Position numbers and translations under genes: made by a program. The notes beneath the pieces were generated by a model. It was given only the letters and a program-made list of their open reading frames with translations, was not told the origin of the DNA and did no database searches. A stretch of 64,000 nt of DNA from Chryseobacterium gilvum. GTDB taxonomy: Bacteria > Bacteroidota > Bacteroidia > Flavobacteriales > Weeksellaceae. Within the stretch, counting starts at the first letter, position 1. Every line of letters begins with the position of its first letter. This document shows positions 26,474 through 34,845 of this stretch, in pieces. Location: NCBI RefSeq assembly GCF_025628965.1, contig NZ_JAOTEN010000001.1:1054001-1118000 (forward strand), written 5' to 3'.

Positions 26474-26524
26474 GGTTGTTGGTTGCTAGTTTTAGAAAAT
26501 TCTGTCAACTATCAACCAACAATC
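26474..26524. repeat. GTTG-rich imperfect inverted repeat between atpA and atpG
   Basis: Arms 26474-26491 (GGTTGTTGGTTGCTAGTT) and 26507-26524 pair at 16 of 18 positions around a 15-nt loop. Additional GTTGTTGGTTG copies occur just before the left arm. The sequence differs in composition from the flanking genes and may be a small dispersed repeat. Confidence 0.6.
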
Positions 26525-26535
26525 ATCAACTAATT

Positions 26536-28113
26536 TTAGTTATATTTTGAAGCTAAATCATTAGCAGCCTGCTTAAGAACACCTGTAATATCGTTATCGA
26601 TTTTACCTGCTTTGATTGCAGCCATTGTTTCCGGGTGCTTAGATCTTAAGAAAGCAATATATTCAACCTGGAATTCTTTTACTTTTTTAATAGGAACGTT
26701 TCTCATTAAGTTTTCCGTACCTGCGTAAATCATTGCAACCTGGCTGTCTACAGGAAGCGGAGAGTTTACCGGCTGCTTTAGAAGCTCAACGTTTCTTTCC
26801 CCCTTAGAGATTACCGCTAAAGTAGAAGCATCAAGGTCTGAACCGAATTTAGCAAACGCTTCCAATTCTTTATACTGAGCCTGGTCTAATTTAAGAGTAC
26901 CAGAAACTTTTTTCATAGATTTGATCTGAGCATTCCCTCCAACTCTTGATACTGAGATCCCTACGTTGATTGCAGGACGAACCCCTGAGTTAAACAAGTC
27001 AGACTCCAAGAAGATCTGTCCGTCTGTAATAGAGATTACGTTGGTCGGGATATACGCAGAAACGTCACCTGCCTGAGTTTCAATAATCGGAAGTGCCGTT
27101 AATGAACCTCCTCCTTTTACTATAGGTCTTAGTGACTCCGGTAAATCATTCATCTGGCTTGCAATGGTATCATCAGCGATTACTTTTGCCGCTCTTTCCA
27201 ACAATCTTGAGTGAAGATAGAAAACGTCTCCAGGATAAGCTTCACGTCCCGGTGGTCTTCTCAACAATAGGGAAAGCTCACGGTATGCAACCGCCTGTTT
27301 AGATAAATCGTCATAGATGATCAATGCCGGTCTACCTGTGTCTCTGAAGAACTCACCGATAGAAGCACCTGCCATTGCAGAGTACACCTGCATCGGAACC
27401 GGATCTGAAGCATTTGCAGCAACAATTACGGTGTATGCTAAAGCGCCTTTATCAGAAAGTGTTTTAACGATTTGTGCTACGGTAGACGCTTTTTGTCCGA
27501 TCGCAACATATATACAATATACTGGCTGACCAGCATCATAAAATTCTTTTTGGTTGATGATCGTATCAATTGCAACAGTAGTTTTACCTGTTTGTCTGTC
27601 ACCAATGATCAGCTCTCTTTGCCCTCTTCCTACAGGAATCATAGAGTCGATTGCAACAATACCCGTCTGTAAAGGTTCAGTTACCGGTTGTCTGTAGATT
27701 ACTCCGGGAGCTTTTCTTTCCAATGGCATTTCATAAAGCTCACCTTCAATAGGACCTTTACCGTCGATTGGGTTACCAAGCGTATCCACTACTCTACCCA
27801 ACATGCCTTCTCCTACTTTAATAGAAGAGATTCTGTTTGTTCTTCTTACTGTATCTCCTTCTCTTACCAATTTACTTTCTCCTAAAAGAGCGACCCCTAC
27901 GTTGTCTTCTTCCAGGTTAAGTACGATACCTTCTACATCGCTAGCAAATTTTACCAACTCACCGTACTGTACATTTTCTAACCCGTATACACGAGCAATA
28001 CCATCACCGATGGTTAAAACTGTACCTACTTCCTCAACGTTTGATTGAGTGTCGAAGTTGGCCAACTGTTGTTTTAAGATCGCAGATACTTCTGCCGGAT
28101 TTATTTCTGCCAT
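26536..28113 (-). CDS. atpA: ATP synthase F1 subunit alpha
   Basis: Alpha subunit (525 aa) of the F1 hexamer. The P-loop GDRQTGKT is at residues 171-178, followed by the catalytic-interface segments [17 protein letters not shown] and [27 protein letters not shown]. The arginine finger lies in the ISVSRVGG region near residue 380. Length is normal. Upstream in the operon a gene for an unrelated secreted protein separates it from atpH. Confidence 0.97.
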   Translation of the reverse strand: MAEINPAEVSAILKQQLANFDTQSNVEEVGTVLTIGDGIARVYGLENVQYGELVKFASDVEGIVLNLEEDNVGVALLGESKLVREGDTVRRTNRISSIKVGEGMLGRVVDTLGNPIDGKGPIEGELYEMPLERKAPGVIYRQPVTEPLQTGIVAIDSMIPVGRGQRELIIGDRQTGKTTVAIDTIINQKEFYDAGQPVYCIYVAIGQKASTVAQIVKTLSDKGALAYTVIVAANASDPVPMQVYSAMAGASIGEFFRDTGRPALIIYDDLSKQAVAYRELSLLLRRPPGREAYPGDVFYLHSRLLERAAKVIADDTIASQMNDLPESLRPIVKGGGSLTALPIIETQAGDVSAYIPTNVISITDGQIFLESDLFNSGVRPAINVGISVSRVGGNAQIKSMKKVSGTLKLDQAQYKELEAFAKFGSDLDASTLAVISKGERNVELLKQPVNSPLPVDSQVAMIYAGTENLMRNVPIKKVKEFQVEYIAFLRSKHPETMAAIKAGKIDNDITGVLKQAANDLASKYN

Positions 28114-28144
28114 TATATGGTTGTTTTTTCTTTTTAAAAAATTT

Positions 28145-28639
28145 TTATCTTCCTATACTGATATTAACACCGCTTGTGGGTCTTGTGTCTTGAATAATAA
28201 CTGTTTGAGTAGGATTATTCTGATAATATTGTTTTGAATATGGTAAACCATATTTCTCAACAAGTCTATTAACTTTATCCATATTGAAACTTCCATCTTC
28301 ATTAAATACACCTGCTTTATAAAGAGCTTTAATAGTAGATTTGCAAGTTTCTTTTACATCATAAGATAAATTGGTTCCTAGAAATTTAACTTCACCCCAT
28401 GAAAAATCTCCTTTTTGATTATATCGATCGCTTTTAGCAATATCATTAACCTTATGAAGAACAATTGCAATTTCACTATCATTTTTCTGAATTGAACAGT
28501 CTGCATCTAAAAAACCACAACCATCATATTTAGCCCATTCTTTATCATCAATAGTTACAATACCCTTTTTCATCTTAACATCTTGACCAAAAGCTAAACA
28601 GGAAACAATAAGCATAAAACTAAATAAAATTTTCTTCAT
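28145..28639 (-). CDS. Unknown secreted protein inserted in the ATP synthase operon
   Basis: A 164-aa protein with a signal peptide ([19 protein letters not shown]). The mature part has two cysteines close together ([10 protein letters not shown]) and a third in [11 protein letters not shown], with mixed alpha/beta character and no recognised domain. It lies in the same direction between atpH and atpA, 10 bp after the atpH stop and 31 bp before the atpA start, so it should be co-transcribed with ATP synthase. It also looks more AT-rich than the flanking genes. No flavobacterial atp operon known to me includes such a gene. Confidence 0.75.
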   Translation of the reverse strand: MKKILFSFMLIVSCLAFGQDVKMKKGIVTIDDKEWAKYDGCGFLDADCSIQKNDSEIAIVLHKVNDIAKSDRYNQKGDFSWGEVKFLGTNLSYDVKETCKSTIKALYKAGVFNEDGSFNMDKVNRLVEKYGLPYSKQYYQNNPTQTVIIQDTRPTSGVNISIGR

Positions 28640-28649
28640 CTAAATAGTG

Positions 28650-29189
28650 TTAGTTTAAATGAAAATCTTTTTTGATATTATTAAGCTTAGATTTTACAGA
28701 TGCATCGATCTGCTGATCACCTACTCTTAAAATATAGCCTCCCAAAATTTCTGGATTGATATTCATTTTAAGATCAAAATTGGAATTGGCTTTCACCAAA
28801 TCGGTAGATCTTAAAATCTGATCAATATTGTCTTTTGAAAGCTGGGTCGCCGTGGTAAGTGTAATTCTCTGAACTCCGTTAATATCTTCCACTTTATTGA
28901 TAAACTCCTGTGCGATATTTCTCAGATGGCTTTCACGGCCCTGTCTGATCACTAAAGTAACCAAATTCTGAGAAACCGGTGAAAAGCCTTTAAAAATTTC
29001 TTTGGCTACTTCTGCTTTCTTTTTTGCATCAATGTAAGGGGTCTTAAAAAACTTGTTCAAATCTTCAGACTCGGACATGAGTTTCGTAACATCCTTCATT
29101 TCAGAAAATACAGCAGCGGTTTGTCCGGATTCGTTTGTAAAATCCAGTAAACCTTGTGCGTATCTTTTAGCTACTTTAGATGTAAGCAT
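28650..29189 (-). CDS. atpH: ATP synthase F1 subunit delta
   Basis: Delta subunit (179 aa) that joins the top of F1 to the peripheral stalk. Seen in VAKRYAQGLLDFTNESG at the start, and in the C-terminal ILGGYILRVGDQQIDASVKSKL, a hallmark of the family. It follows atpF by 2 bp, so translation is tightly coupled. Confidence 0.95.
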   Translation of the reverse strand: MLTSKVAKRYAQGLLDFTNESGQTAAVFSEMKDVTKLMSESEDLNKFFKTPYIDAKKKAEVAKEIFKGFSPVSQNLVTLVIRQGRESHLRNIAQEFINKVEDINGVQRITLTTATQLSKDNIDQILRSTDLVKANSNFDLKMNINPEILGGYILRVGDQQIDASVKSKLNNIKKDFHLN

Positions 29190-29191
29190 TC

Positions 29192-29686
29192 TTAGTTAAG
29201 ATTTGATTTGTTTAAATAATTCTGAACCAACTCATTCTGAGCTTCTGTGTTCTCAAGATTTTTCTGCAAGATTGATTCTGCAATATTTACAGAAAGAGCC
29301 CCAATTTGAGTTCTGATATCAGACATTGCAGCATTCTTTTCTGCATTGATGGTTTGCTTCGCCGCTTCGATCATTTTATCTCCTTCCGCTTTTGCAACAT
29401 CTTTCGCTTCACCTACAATTCTGTCTTTAATTTCTCTTGCTTCTTTAAGGATAGAATCTCTTTCGATTTTAGCTTCACGGATAATTCTTTCGTTATCAGA
29501 TTTAAGATCTTCCATTTCTTTTTTCGCCAATTTAGCTTGATTCAAGGCATCAACAATAGAAGCCTCTCTGTCATTTACTGCATTTACAATTGGTTTCCAG
29601 GCAAATTTAGCAAGGATAAACAACAGGATAACAAAAGTAAGCGTCATCCAAAACAAAAGTCCAATTCCAGGTTCTATAATTCCCAT
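29192..29686 (-). CDS. atpF: ATP synthase F0 subunit b
   Basis: Subunit b (164 aa): one N-terminal membrane helix (LLFWMTLTFVILLFILAKFAW, about residues 9-29), then a long charged coiled coil that forms the peripheral stalk. Typical motif FAWKPIVNAVNDRE. Between it and atpE lies a hairpin that may set the relative amounts of the two subunits. Confidence 0.95.
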   Translation of the reverse strand: MGIIEPGIGLLFWMTLTFVILLFILAKFAWKPIVNAVNDREASIVDALNQAKLAKKEMEDLKSDNERIIREAKIERDSILKEAREIKDRIVGEAKDVAKAEGDKMIEAAKQTINAEKNAAMSDIRTQIGALSVNIAESILQKNLENTEAQNELVQNYLNKSNLN

Positions 29687-29737
29687 ATCTGTAATTCTTT
29701 TTTTAATGTAATAATTTATGGATCTCTTTTAAAAATC

Positions 29738-29768
29738 CTTAGCAGCAGCCAACCGCTTCACTGCTAAG
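29738..29768 (-). promoter_or_regulatory. Hairpin between atpE and atpF
   Basis: Perfect 8-bp stem CTTAGCAG / CTGCTAAG with a 15-nt loop in the 102-bp gap just after the atpE stop. It is followed by GATTTTT on the minus strand, so it could be a weak terminator or an mRNA-stabilising structure that raises atpE output. Confidence 0.5.
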
Positions 29769-29788
29769 AATGTTTTTTCTGAGGATAA

Positions 29789-30007
29789 TTACTTGATGAA
29801 AGCACCAAAGATGATCGCGATAAGACCAGCACCTTCAATAAGACCTGCAGCAATAAGCATTGCTCCTTGAATCTTACCAGCTTGTTCCGGTTGTCTAGCG
29901 ATAGCATCCATAGCGTGCCCACCGATTTTACCAATACCAAGACCTACTCCTAATACTGCCAAACCGATTCCTACGTAAATTAATCCTGCTCCAGTTGTGA
30001 TGTCCAT
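29789..30007 (-). CDS. atpE: ATP synthase F0 subunit c
   Basis: The ring-forming proteolipid (72 aa) with two membrane helices joined by the polar RQPE loop (residues 38-41). The ion-binding carboxylate is Glu58 in AAGLIEGAG. The residue after it is Gly, and no Gln/Ser sodium-binding set is obvious, so a proton-coupled ring is likely. Glycine-rich first helix (GLGIGKIGG) as in other c subunits. Confidence 0.96.
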   Translation of the reverse strand: MDITTGAGLIYVGIGLAVLGVGLGIGKIGGHAMDAIARQPEQAGKIQGAMLIAAGLIEGAGLIAIIFGAFIK

Positions 30008-30045
30008 AATAAATAAATATTTAGTTAAAATTATTTTTCGTTTAA

Positions 30046-31197
30046 TTAAGCTACCATTGTGTCGTGACCTACACTGTCATCATCATTGTGTGCATGATCG
30101 TGGTCGTGTTCTGCCACTGCGATACCGATAAACAATGCTGACAATACGGTAAATATATATGCCTGTAATGCTGCTACTAAAAGTTCCAATACAGAAACAA
30201 ATAATGCTAAAGGTACAGATGCAAATCCTAAAAATGGTGATTTAAAAATAAAGATCAAAGAGATAATTGCCAGGATCATAATGTGACCTGCCGTGATATT
30301 GGCGAAAAGTCGCATCATTAAAGCAAAAGGCTTAGTGAAGATCCCGATAATTTCAATTGGTACCATAATCGGGTACAATAAAATCGGAACTGGCGGCATA
30401 AAGATGTGTTTCCAGTAATCTTTATTGGCACTGAATAATGTTATCAATAAAGTAATAATTGCCAATACTGCTGTGATTGCGATATTCCCGGTAAGGTTTG
30501 ACCCTCCTGGAAAGAAAGGGATCAATCCGAAAAGGTTATTGAACCAGATAAAGAAAAATGCGGTTAATAAATACGGCATATATCTTTTATATTTTACAGA
30601 ACCGATGTTTGGAATAGCCACTTCGTCTCTGATAAATACAATTACAGGCTCTAATAATTTCCCTGCTCCTTTTGGCAGCTGAGATTTTTTATAATTCCTT
30701 GCCATGCCCATGAAAATTATCATCATAAAAATAACCGATAAAAACATAGAAGCAGCATTCTTGGTAATAGACATATCAAAGAAAACTTCGTTTGATTTTT
30801 GTTTTCCTGAGATTATCGCAAAAAGAGTTGCTTTTTGTACTCCCGTTGTAGAAACTACCTGTCCGTCGTGCAAAGTATACCCTTCATGTTCGTGGCCGTG
30901 AGCGATATCTTTAGATAAGAAAGTGTGCCATCCTGCATTGTCTTTAATAATGATAGGCAACGGAATAGAAGTATGATGCTCTTCACCTTTTTCATCTTTA
31001 GTAGTCCATAAATGCCATTCGTTAGAATCACCAATGTGTTCCATGATCATTTTAGTAGCATTGAAAGGCTTTTCTTCCCCTTTATGCTCTACTTTTTCAG
31101 CTGATTTTTCCCCTTCAGATTCATGCTGTGCAGCAGCAAAACTACTGATAAACACAAATAAAAATGCGAAAAATAATGAAGAAACTTTTCTGTTCAT
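30046..31197 (-). CDS. atpB: ATP synthase F0 subunit a with periplasmic extension
   Basis: Subunit a is 383 aa here, over 100 residues longer than in E. coli. It begins with a cleavable-type signal peptide (residues 1-23, ending SSFAAAQ), followed by about 120 residues rich in His, Glu and Lys that would lie in the periplasm, then five or six membrane segments. The essential Arg is in FALMMRLFANITAGHI. The last 20 residues are again His- and Asp-rich (EHDHDHAH). The extension is a feature of Bacteroidetes; its role is not known to me. Confidence 0.94.
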   Translation of the reverse strand: MNRKVSSLFFAFLFVFISSFAAAQHESEGEKSAEKVEHKGEEKPFNATKMIMEHIGDSNEWHLWTTKDEKGEEHHTSIPLPIIIKDNAGWHTFLSKDIAHGHEHEGYTLHDGQVVSTTGVQKATLFAIISGKQKSNEVFFDMSITKNAASMFLSVIFMMIIFMGMARNYKKSQLPKGAGKLLEPVIVFIRDEVAIPNIGSVKYKRYMPYLLTAFFFIWFNNLFGLIPFFPGGSNLTGNIAITAVLAIITLLITLFSANKDYWKHIFMPPVPILLYPIMVPIEIIGIFTKPFALMMRLFANITAGHIMILAIISLIFIFKSPFLGFASVPLALFVSVLELLVAALQAYIFTVLSALFIGIAVAEHDHDHAHNDDDSVGHDTMVA

Positions 31198-31217
31198 ATC
31201 TCTTTTTTAATCGTGTG

Positions 31218-31248
31218 CAAATATATTGATTTTATTAAACTTTACCAA
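31218..31248 (-). promoter_or_regulatory. Promoter of the ATP synthase operon
   Basis: TATATTTG (31225-31218), exact TAnnTTTG, with TTG (-33) at 31248-31246, a 20-bp spacer. The atpB start is 20 bp downstream. One of the two best promoter matches in the window. Confidence 0.7.
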
Positions 31249-31279
31249 TATTAAAAATTGATTTTTATCATCAAAAAAA

Positions 31280-31549
31280 TCAGGATTTGTTAATCTTTCT
31301 TATTACAGATGCGTATATAAGCACAGAAGCAATGATAAAGCAAATTATCAGAAAAAGAAAATTATTTTTTGTCTTATCAATGATCACCAACGATACAGCC
31401 AGCCAGACAATATCTTTTGCTATATTAACAGTAAGAAACTTTATTCCCGAATCCTGCTTACCATATAGAAATTTTTTAAAAATAAGGTAAACAATACTAT
31501 TTAAGAATACAATTAAAAAAACGACAATGCAGTGATCAACCCAATTCAT
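31280..31549 (-). CDS. Small membrane protein at the AtpI position
   Basis: An 89-aa protein with three hydrophobic helices and short basic loops. It sits directly upstream of atpB on the same strand, where many bacteria have atpI, a helper for c-ring assembly. The sequence itself shows no motif I can assign, so the AtpI role is an inference from position, size and topology. A -7 element lies 4 bp before the ATG, which would give a leaderless mRNA. Confidence 0.6.
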   Translation of the reverse strand: MNWVDHCIVVFLIVFLNSIVYLIFKKFLYGKQDSGIKFLTVNIAKDIVWLAVSLVIIDKTKNNFLFLIICFIIASVLIYASVIRKINKS

Positions 31550-31553
31550 TTTG

Positions 31554-31581
31554 CAAAAATAGAATTATAATTGATATTCAA
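31554..31581 (-). promoter_or_regulatory. Promoter of the small AtpI-position gene
   Basis: TATTTTTG (31561-31554) matches TAnnTTTG exactly, with TTG at 31581-31579, 17 bp away. It ends 4 bp before the ATG and lies back to back with the ffh promoter. Confidence 0.55.
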
Positions 31582-31625
31582 AATAAATCCGGAAGACTAT
31601 ATCTGCTTAATTATTAAAAATTCCT

Positions 31626-31633
31626 TATTTTTG
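31626..31633 (+). promoter_or_regulatory. -7 element for ffh
   Basis: TATTTTTG, exact TAnnTTTG, followed by C as in many Bacteroidetes promoters, 22 bp upstream of the ffh ATG. No clear -33 TTG. Confidence 0.55.
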
Positions 31634-31655
31634 CACACTATAATTTATAATCAAT

Positions 31656-33017
31656 ATGTTCAACAGTTTACAGGATAAATTAGACAAAGCACTTCATAAT
31701 CTTTCGGGTCGTGGAAAAATCACCGAAATCAACGTTGCGGAAACCGTAAAGGAAATCCGAAGAGCATTGGTGGATGCCGACGTAAATTATAAAGTAGCTA
31801 AAGATCTTACCAAAAGAGTTCAGGATAAAGCTTTAGGCGAAAACGTTCTTACTTCTCTTACTCCGGGACAATTGATGACCAAAATTGTTCATGATGAGCT
31901 GGTAGATTTAATGGGAGGTTCTCAGGAAGGTATTAATCTTTCAGGGAAACCGAGTGTTATTTTAATTGCCGGTCTTCAGGGATCAGGTAAAACCACTTTT
32001 TCAGGAAAGCTTGCTCATTATTTAAAAACCAAAAGAACCAAAAAACCTTTATTGGTTGCATGTGACGTATATCGTCCCGCTGCGATTGAGCAGTTAAAAG
32101 TTCTCGGACAACAGATCGGAGTTTCCGTATATACAGAGGAAGGTGCAACGAATCCTTCTACCATCGCAGAAAACGGGATCAGCTTTGCAAAACAAAACGG
32201 CCACGATGTGGTGATTGTGGATACGGCCGGTCGTCTTGCGATTGACGAGCAGATGATGAATGAGATCAAATCTGTTCATTATTTTATCAAGCCTAATGAA
32301 ACGTTATTCGTTGTAGATGCAATGACGGGTCAGGATGCTGTAAACACGGCAAAAGCCTTCAATGAAGCTTTGAATTTTGACGGGGTTGTGTTAACCAAAT
32401 TAGACGGTGATACCCGTGGTGGAGCTGCCTTAACGATTCGTTCTGTGGTTGAAAAACCTATTAAATTTATCTCTACCGGAGAAAAAATGGAAGCCCTTGA
32501 TCTTTTCTACCCTGAAAGAATGGCAGACAGGATTTTAGGAATGGGAGATGTTGTTTCTTTGGTGGAAAGAGCGCAGGAACAGTTTGATGAAGAGGAAGCG
32601 AAAAAACTTCACAAAAAAATTGCTAAAAATGAGTTTGGCTTTGATGATTTCTTAAAACAGATCAACCAGATTAAGAAAATGGGTAATATGAAAGATTTGA
32701 TGGGAATGATTCCGGGAGTGGGAAAAGCCATTAAAGATGTGGAGATCAGCGATGATGCTTTTAAACATATTGAAGCTATTATCTATTCTATGACTCCGGA
32801 CGAAAGAAGAAGACCCTCAATTATCAATACCCAGAGAAAAAATAGAATTGCCAAAGGTGCCGGAAGAAAGATAGAAGATGTAAATCAACTGATGAAGCAG
32901 TTTGACCAGATGGGAAAAATGATGAAAATGATGCAGGGACCTCAGGGAAAACAGATGATGCAAATGATGAGCAAAATGCCGAATATGCCGGGAATGGGCG
33001 GAATGCAGGGGAAATAG
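31656..33017 (+). CDS. ffh: Signal recognition particle protein Ffh
   Basis: SRP54 GTPase (453 aa) that binds signal peptides on nascent chains together with 4.5S RNA and hands them to FtsY. N-terminal four-helix domain (about 1-90), G domain with P-loop GLQGSGKT (106-113), VDTAGRL and TKLDGDTRGGA, then a Met-rich M domain ending in a flexible tail of Met, Gln and Gly residues (MMKMMQGPQGKQMMQMM). Length and motifs are normal. It is transcribed divergently from the ATP synthase operon and has a strong terminator. Confidence 0.97.
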   Translation: MFNSLQDKLDKALHNLSGRGKITEINVAETVKEIRRALVDADVNYKVAKDLTKRVQDKALGENVLTSLTPGQLMTKIVHDELVDLMGGSQEGINLSGKPSVILIAGLQGSGKTTFSGKLAHYLKTKRTKKPLLVACDVYRPAAIEQLKVLGQQIGVSVYTEEGATNPSTIAENGISFAKQNGHDVVIVDTAGRLAIDEQMMNEIKSVHYFIKPNETLFVVDAMTGQDAVNTAKAFNEALNFDGVVLTKLDGDTRGGAALTIRSVVEKPIKFISTGEKMEALDLFYPERMADRILGMGDVVSLVERAQEQFDEEEAKKLHKKIAKNEFGFDDFLKQINQIKKMGNMKDLMGMIPGVGKAIKDVEISDDAFKHIEAIIYSMTPDERRRPSIINTQRKNRIAKGAGRKIEDVNQLMKQFDQMGKMMKMMQGPQGKQMMQMMSKMPNMPGMGGMQGK

Positions 33018-33050
33018 TTTGCGGGAATAGTTTTATTTTCTATTAAAATA

Positions 33051-33085
33051 AAAAAAGCAGCAGAACAAATTCTGCTGCTTTTTTT
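33051..33085 (+). terminator. Terminator after ffh
   Basis: AAGCAGCAGAA / TTCTGCTGCTT stem with a 4-nt loop and a run of T residues, 33 bp past the ffh stop. Confidence 0.9.
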
Positions 33086-33097
33086 ATAGTGTTATAT

Positions 33098-33130
33098 AAA
33101 AAATCCTAAGAGTAAACTCTTAGGATTTTT
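33098..33130 (-). terminator. Terminator after the outer-membrane protein gene
   Basis: A 13-bp perfect stem (AAATCCTAAGAGT and its complement) with a 2-nt loop and a T-run on the minus strand, 22 bp past the stop at 33152. Confidence 0.85.
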
Positions 33131-33151
33131 GTTTATTACTGTATTGACTAA

Positions 33152-33814
33152 TTACTTAGCGAAAACATATTTTACACCGATAGTAACTGAAGATAAGTTC
33201 AATCCGAAGTTGAAGTTGTTTACGTTTTCAGCACCATCAACATCTAATTTAGCAGTGTTGTAACCGAATTCACCGATAGTCGCTTCGATAGTCCAGTTTT
33301 TATTTAAGAAATAATCTAAACCTGGCTTAACATTTACTCCTATAGCAGTATAATTGGTTTCAGTAGAGGTTGAAGCTGTTGTTACAGTGCTTCCTGTTGT
33401 GGTAGTAGAAGTTCCTTCAGATTTAAATTTACCAAATTCCATTGGAACTTCAAGCTGTCCGAAGAAATATAATTTATCTCCTAAAGTCCAGTATTTTCTT
33501 ACGAAAGGACTTACAACGAATGCAGATTGTGTATCTTCAGAAGTTGAAACATTAGTTGAAGGACCGAATACATTTGTAGTAGTCGTAGTAAATTTATCAC
33601 TTTGATATCCAATCCCGGTACCGATAGCTAAATTCGGAGCTACAAAAAATCCTACAGTTGGAAGGATTCTGAAGCTTTCTACTTTAGAATCATCATTATT
33701 GTCTTCTAACTGAGAATAGTTTACCTGTCCTGAAACATAAACAGTTCCTTTAGCAATCTGAGCATTTGATAATCCGAAAAGTGCTACGGCACTTGCTACT
33801 AATAATTTTTTCAT
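33152..33814 (-). CDS. Outer-membrane beta-barrel protein
   Basis: A 220-aa protein with a signal peptide (MKKLLVASAVALFGLSNAQ) and a mature part made of alternating-polarity strands with Gly and aromatic residues, typical of an eight- or ten-stranded porin-like barrel. It ends in VKYVFAK, close to the aromatic end expected for outer-membrane insertion. A Thr/Ser-rich loop (residues about 135-155) would be exposed. It is of the general OmpW/OprF-like type; ligand unknown. It has its own promoter and terminator. Confidence 0.8.
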   Translation of the reverse strand: MKKLLVASAVALFGLSNAQIAKGTVYVSGQVNYSQLEDNNDDSKVESFRILPTVGFFVAPNLAIGTGIGYQSDKFTTTTTNVFGPSTNVSTSEDTQSAFVVSPFVRKYWTLGDKLYFFGQLEVPMEFGKFKSEGTSTTTTGSTVTTASTSTETNYTAIGVNVKPGLDYFLNKNWTIEATIGEFGYNTAKLDVDGAENVNNFNFGLNLSSVTIGVKYVFAK

Positions 33815-33844
33815 GATAGTATAAGTTTATTAATTTTATGGGTG

Positions 33845-33852
33845 CAAATTTA
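33845..33852 (-). promoter_or_regulatory. -7 element for the 33.2-kb outer-membrane protein gene
   Basis: TAAATTTG on the minus strand, exact TAnnTTTG, 30 bp upstream of the ATG at 33814. Confidence 0.5.
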
Positions 33853-34057
33853 TAGCAGCACATCATAATATTAAAATTTGTTAATGTGATTAATATCAGG
33901 CATGAATATTAGCTTTTTTTAATAAAAAAAACATTGATAAGATTTAAATATTTATTATTAATAGTATTAAAAAAAAAATTACAATTCTTCAACTGTATAA
34001 GGATATCGCTTTATTTTAAATATTTTTTCTGATTTATAATAAGAAAAATGCAATCAC

Positions 34058-34085
34058 AAAAAAAGCAGGACGTTATGCCCTGCTT
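34058..34085 (-). terminator. Terminator after the porin-family gene
   Basis: AAGCAGG / CCTGCTT stem with a 9-nt loop and a T-run on the minus strand, 23 bp past the stop at 34109. Confidence 0.8.
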
Positions 34086-34108
34086 ATGTATTTGTTTAGA
34101 ATATTCTT

Positions 34109-34765
34109 TTAATTACCTCCGAATTTGAAACCTACACCAACTTGTAAAAAGCTGTTCGTTACTTTACCTTCACTTTTAGAAAGGTCAGAAATACCGTAGT
34201 TATATCTTGCATCAAAAAATAATCCGTTCTCTAAAGCAAATTCTGCCCCTAAGAAAGGTGCAATATTCAAGGTATTTACTTCATCTTTAATATCTACTTC
34301 ATCATCTCCTTCAAGTTCCAGACCTGGAATTCCTATTCCTGCATCAATCACAGTTTTCTGTTTTGCAGAAAGAATTAAACCAAAACTTGCTCCTAAAGAA
34401 ACTGAGAAGTTTTCACTGATAAAATACTTTGCAGAAACCGGAATCAAAAGCGTTCCGAAAGTTAGTTTTGATTTTTCTCTGAAATAAACCTGATCTTCAC
34501 TTGCGTTATAGTCTTCTTTTCCTCCGAGTGGTGAATATAATAATTCCCCCTGAATCCCAAAATTATCATTGAATTTGTGCTCAACAAGTCCTCCTACATA
34601 AAACGTGTGAGAAGGATCTGTATTTCTCTCTTCCAGATCATCCTGATCTTCATCTACTTTAATGGTAGACATGGAGTAGCCTGCTTTCACACCAAATCTT
34701 GTTTCCTGCGCACTTACGTTTGCTCCCAAAAGAGCTAAAGTTCCCACTAATAAAAGTTTTTTCAT
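34109..34765 (-). CDS. Porin-family outer-membrane beta-barrel protein
   Basis: A 218-aa protein: signal peptide (MKKLLLVGTLALLGANVSAQ), then a barrel starting TRFGVKAGYSMSTIKV, a pattern seen in the PorT-like/outer-membrane beta-barrel family of Bacteroidetes. Repeating beta-strands with Gly and aromatic residues continue to the end (LQVGVGFKFGGN). An acidic loop (ELEGDDEVDIKDEVN) could bind cations. Function unknown; it is a separate transcription unit next to another barrel gene. Confidence 0.82.
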   Translation of the reverse strand: MKKLLLVGTLALLGANVSAQETRFGVKAGYSMSTIKVDEDQDDLEERNTDPSHTFYVGGLVEHKFNDNFGIQGELLYSPLGGKEDYNASEDQVYFREKSKLTFGTLLIPVSAKYFISENFSVSLGASFGLILSAKQKTVIDAGIGIPGLELEGDDEVDIKDEVNTLNIAPFLGAEFALENGLFFDARYNYGISDLSKSEGKVTNSFLQVGVGFKFGGN

Positions 34766-34794
34766 AATATAAAAAGTTAAAAATTTTTCCGTGC

Positions 34795-34802
34795 CAAATA
34801 TA
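34795..34802 (-). promoter_or_regulatory. -7 element for the porin-family gene
   Basis: TATATTTG on the minus strand, exact TAnnTTTG, 29 bp upstream of the ATG. Confidence 0.5.
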
Positions 34803-34845
34803 TCACTTTTTATAGAACTGCAAAATAATTTTATAAATTTCGAAA

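Larger units (their letters stand above)
33815..34108. other. 294-bp intergenic region without a gene
   Basis: Very AT-rich stretch between two outer-membrane protein genes. It holds the promoter element of the left gene and the terminator of the right one. I see no open frame, tRNA or repeat in it. Confidence 0.6.

Noticed and set aside
26459..26534. GTTG repeats as a possible CRISPR or tandem array
   Set aside because: Copies are short, irregular and not separated by spacers of equal length; no cas genes in the window.
29306..29767. 153-aa open frame on the plus strand across atpF
   Set aside because: Lies opposite subunit b, whose coiled-coil sequence leaves long open frames on the other strand. 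No domain and no promoter.
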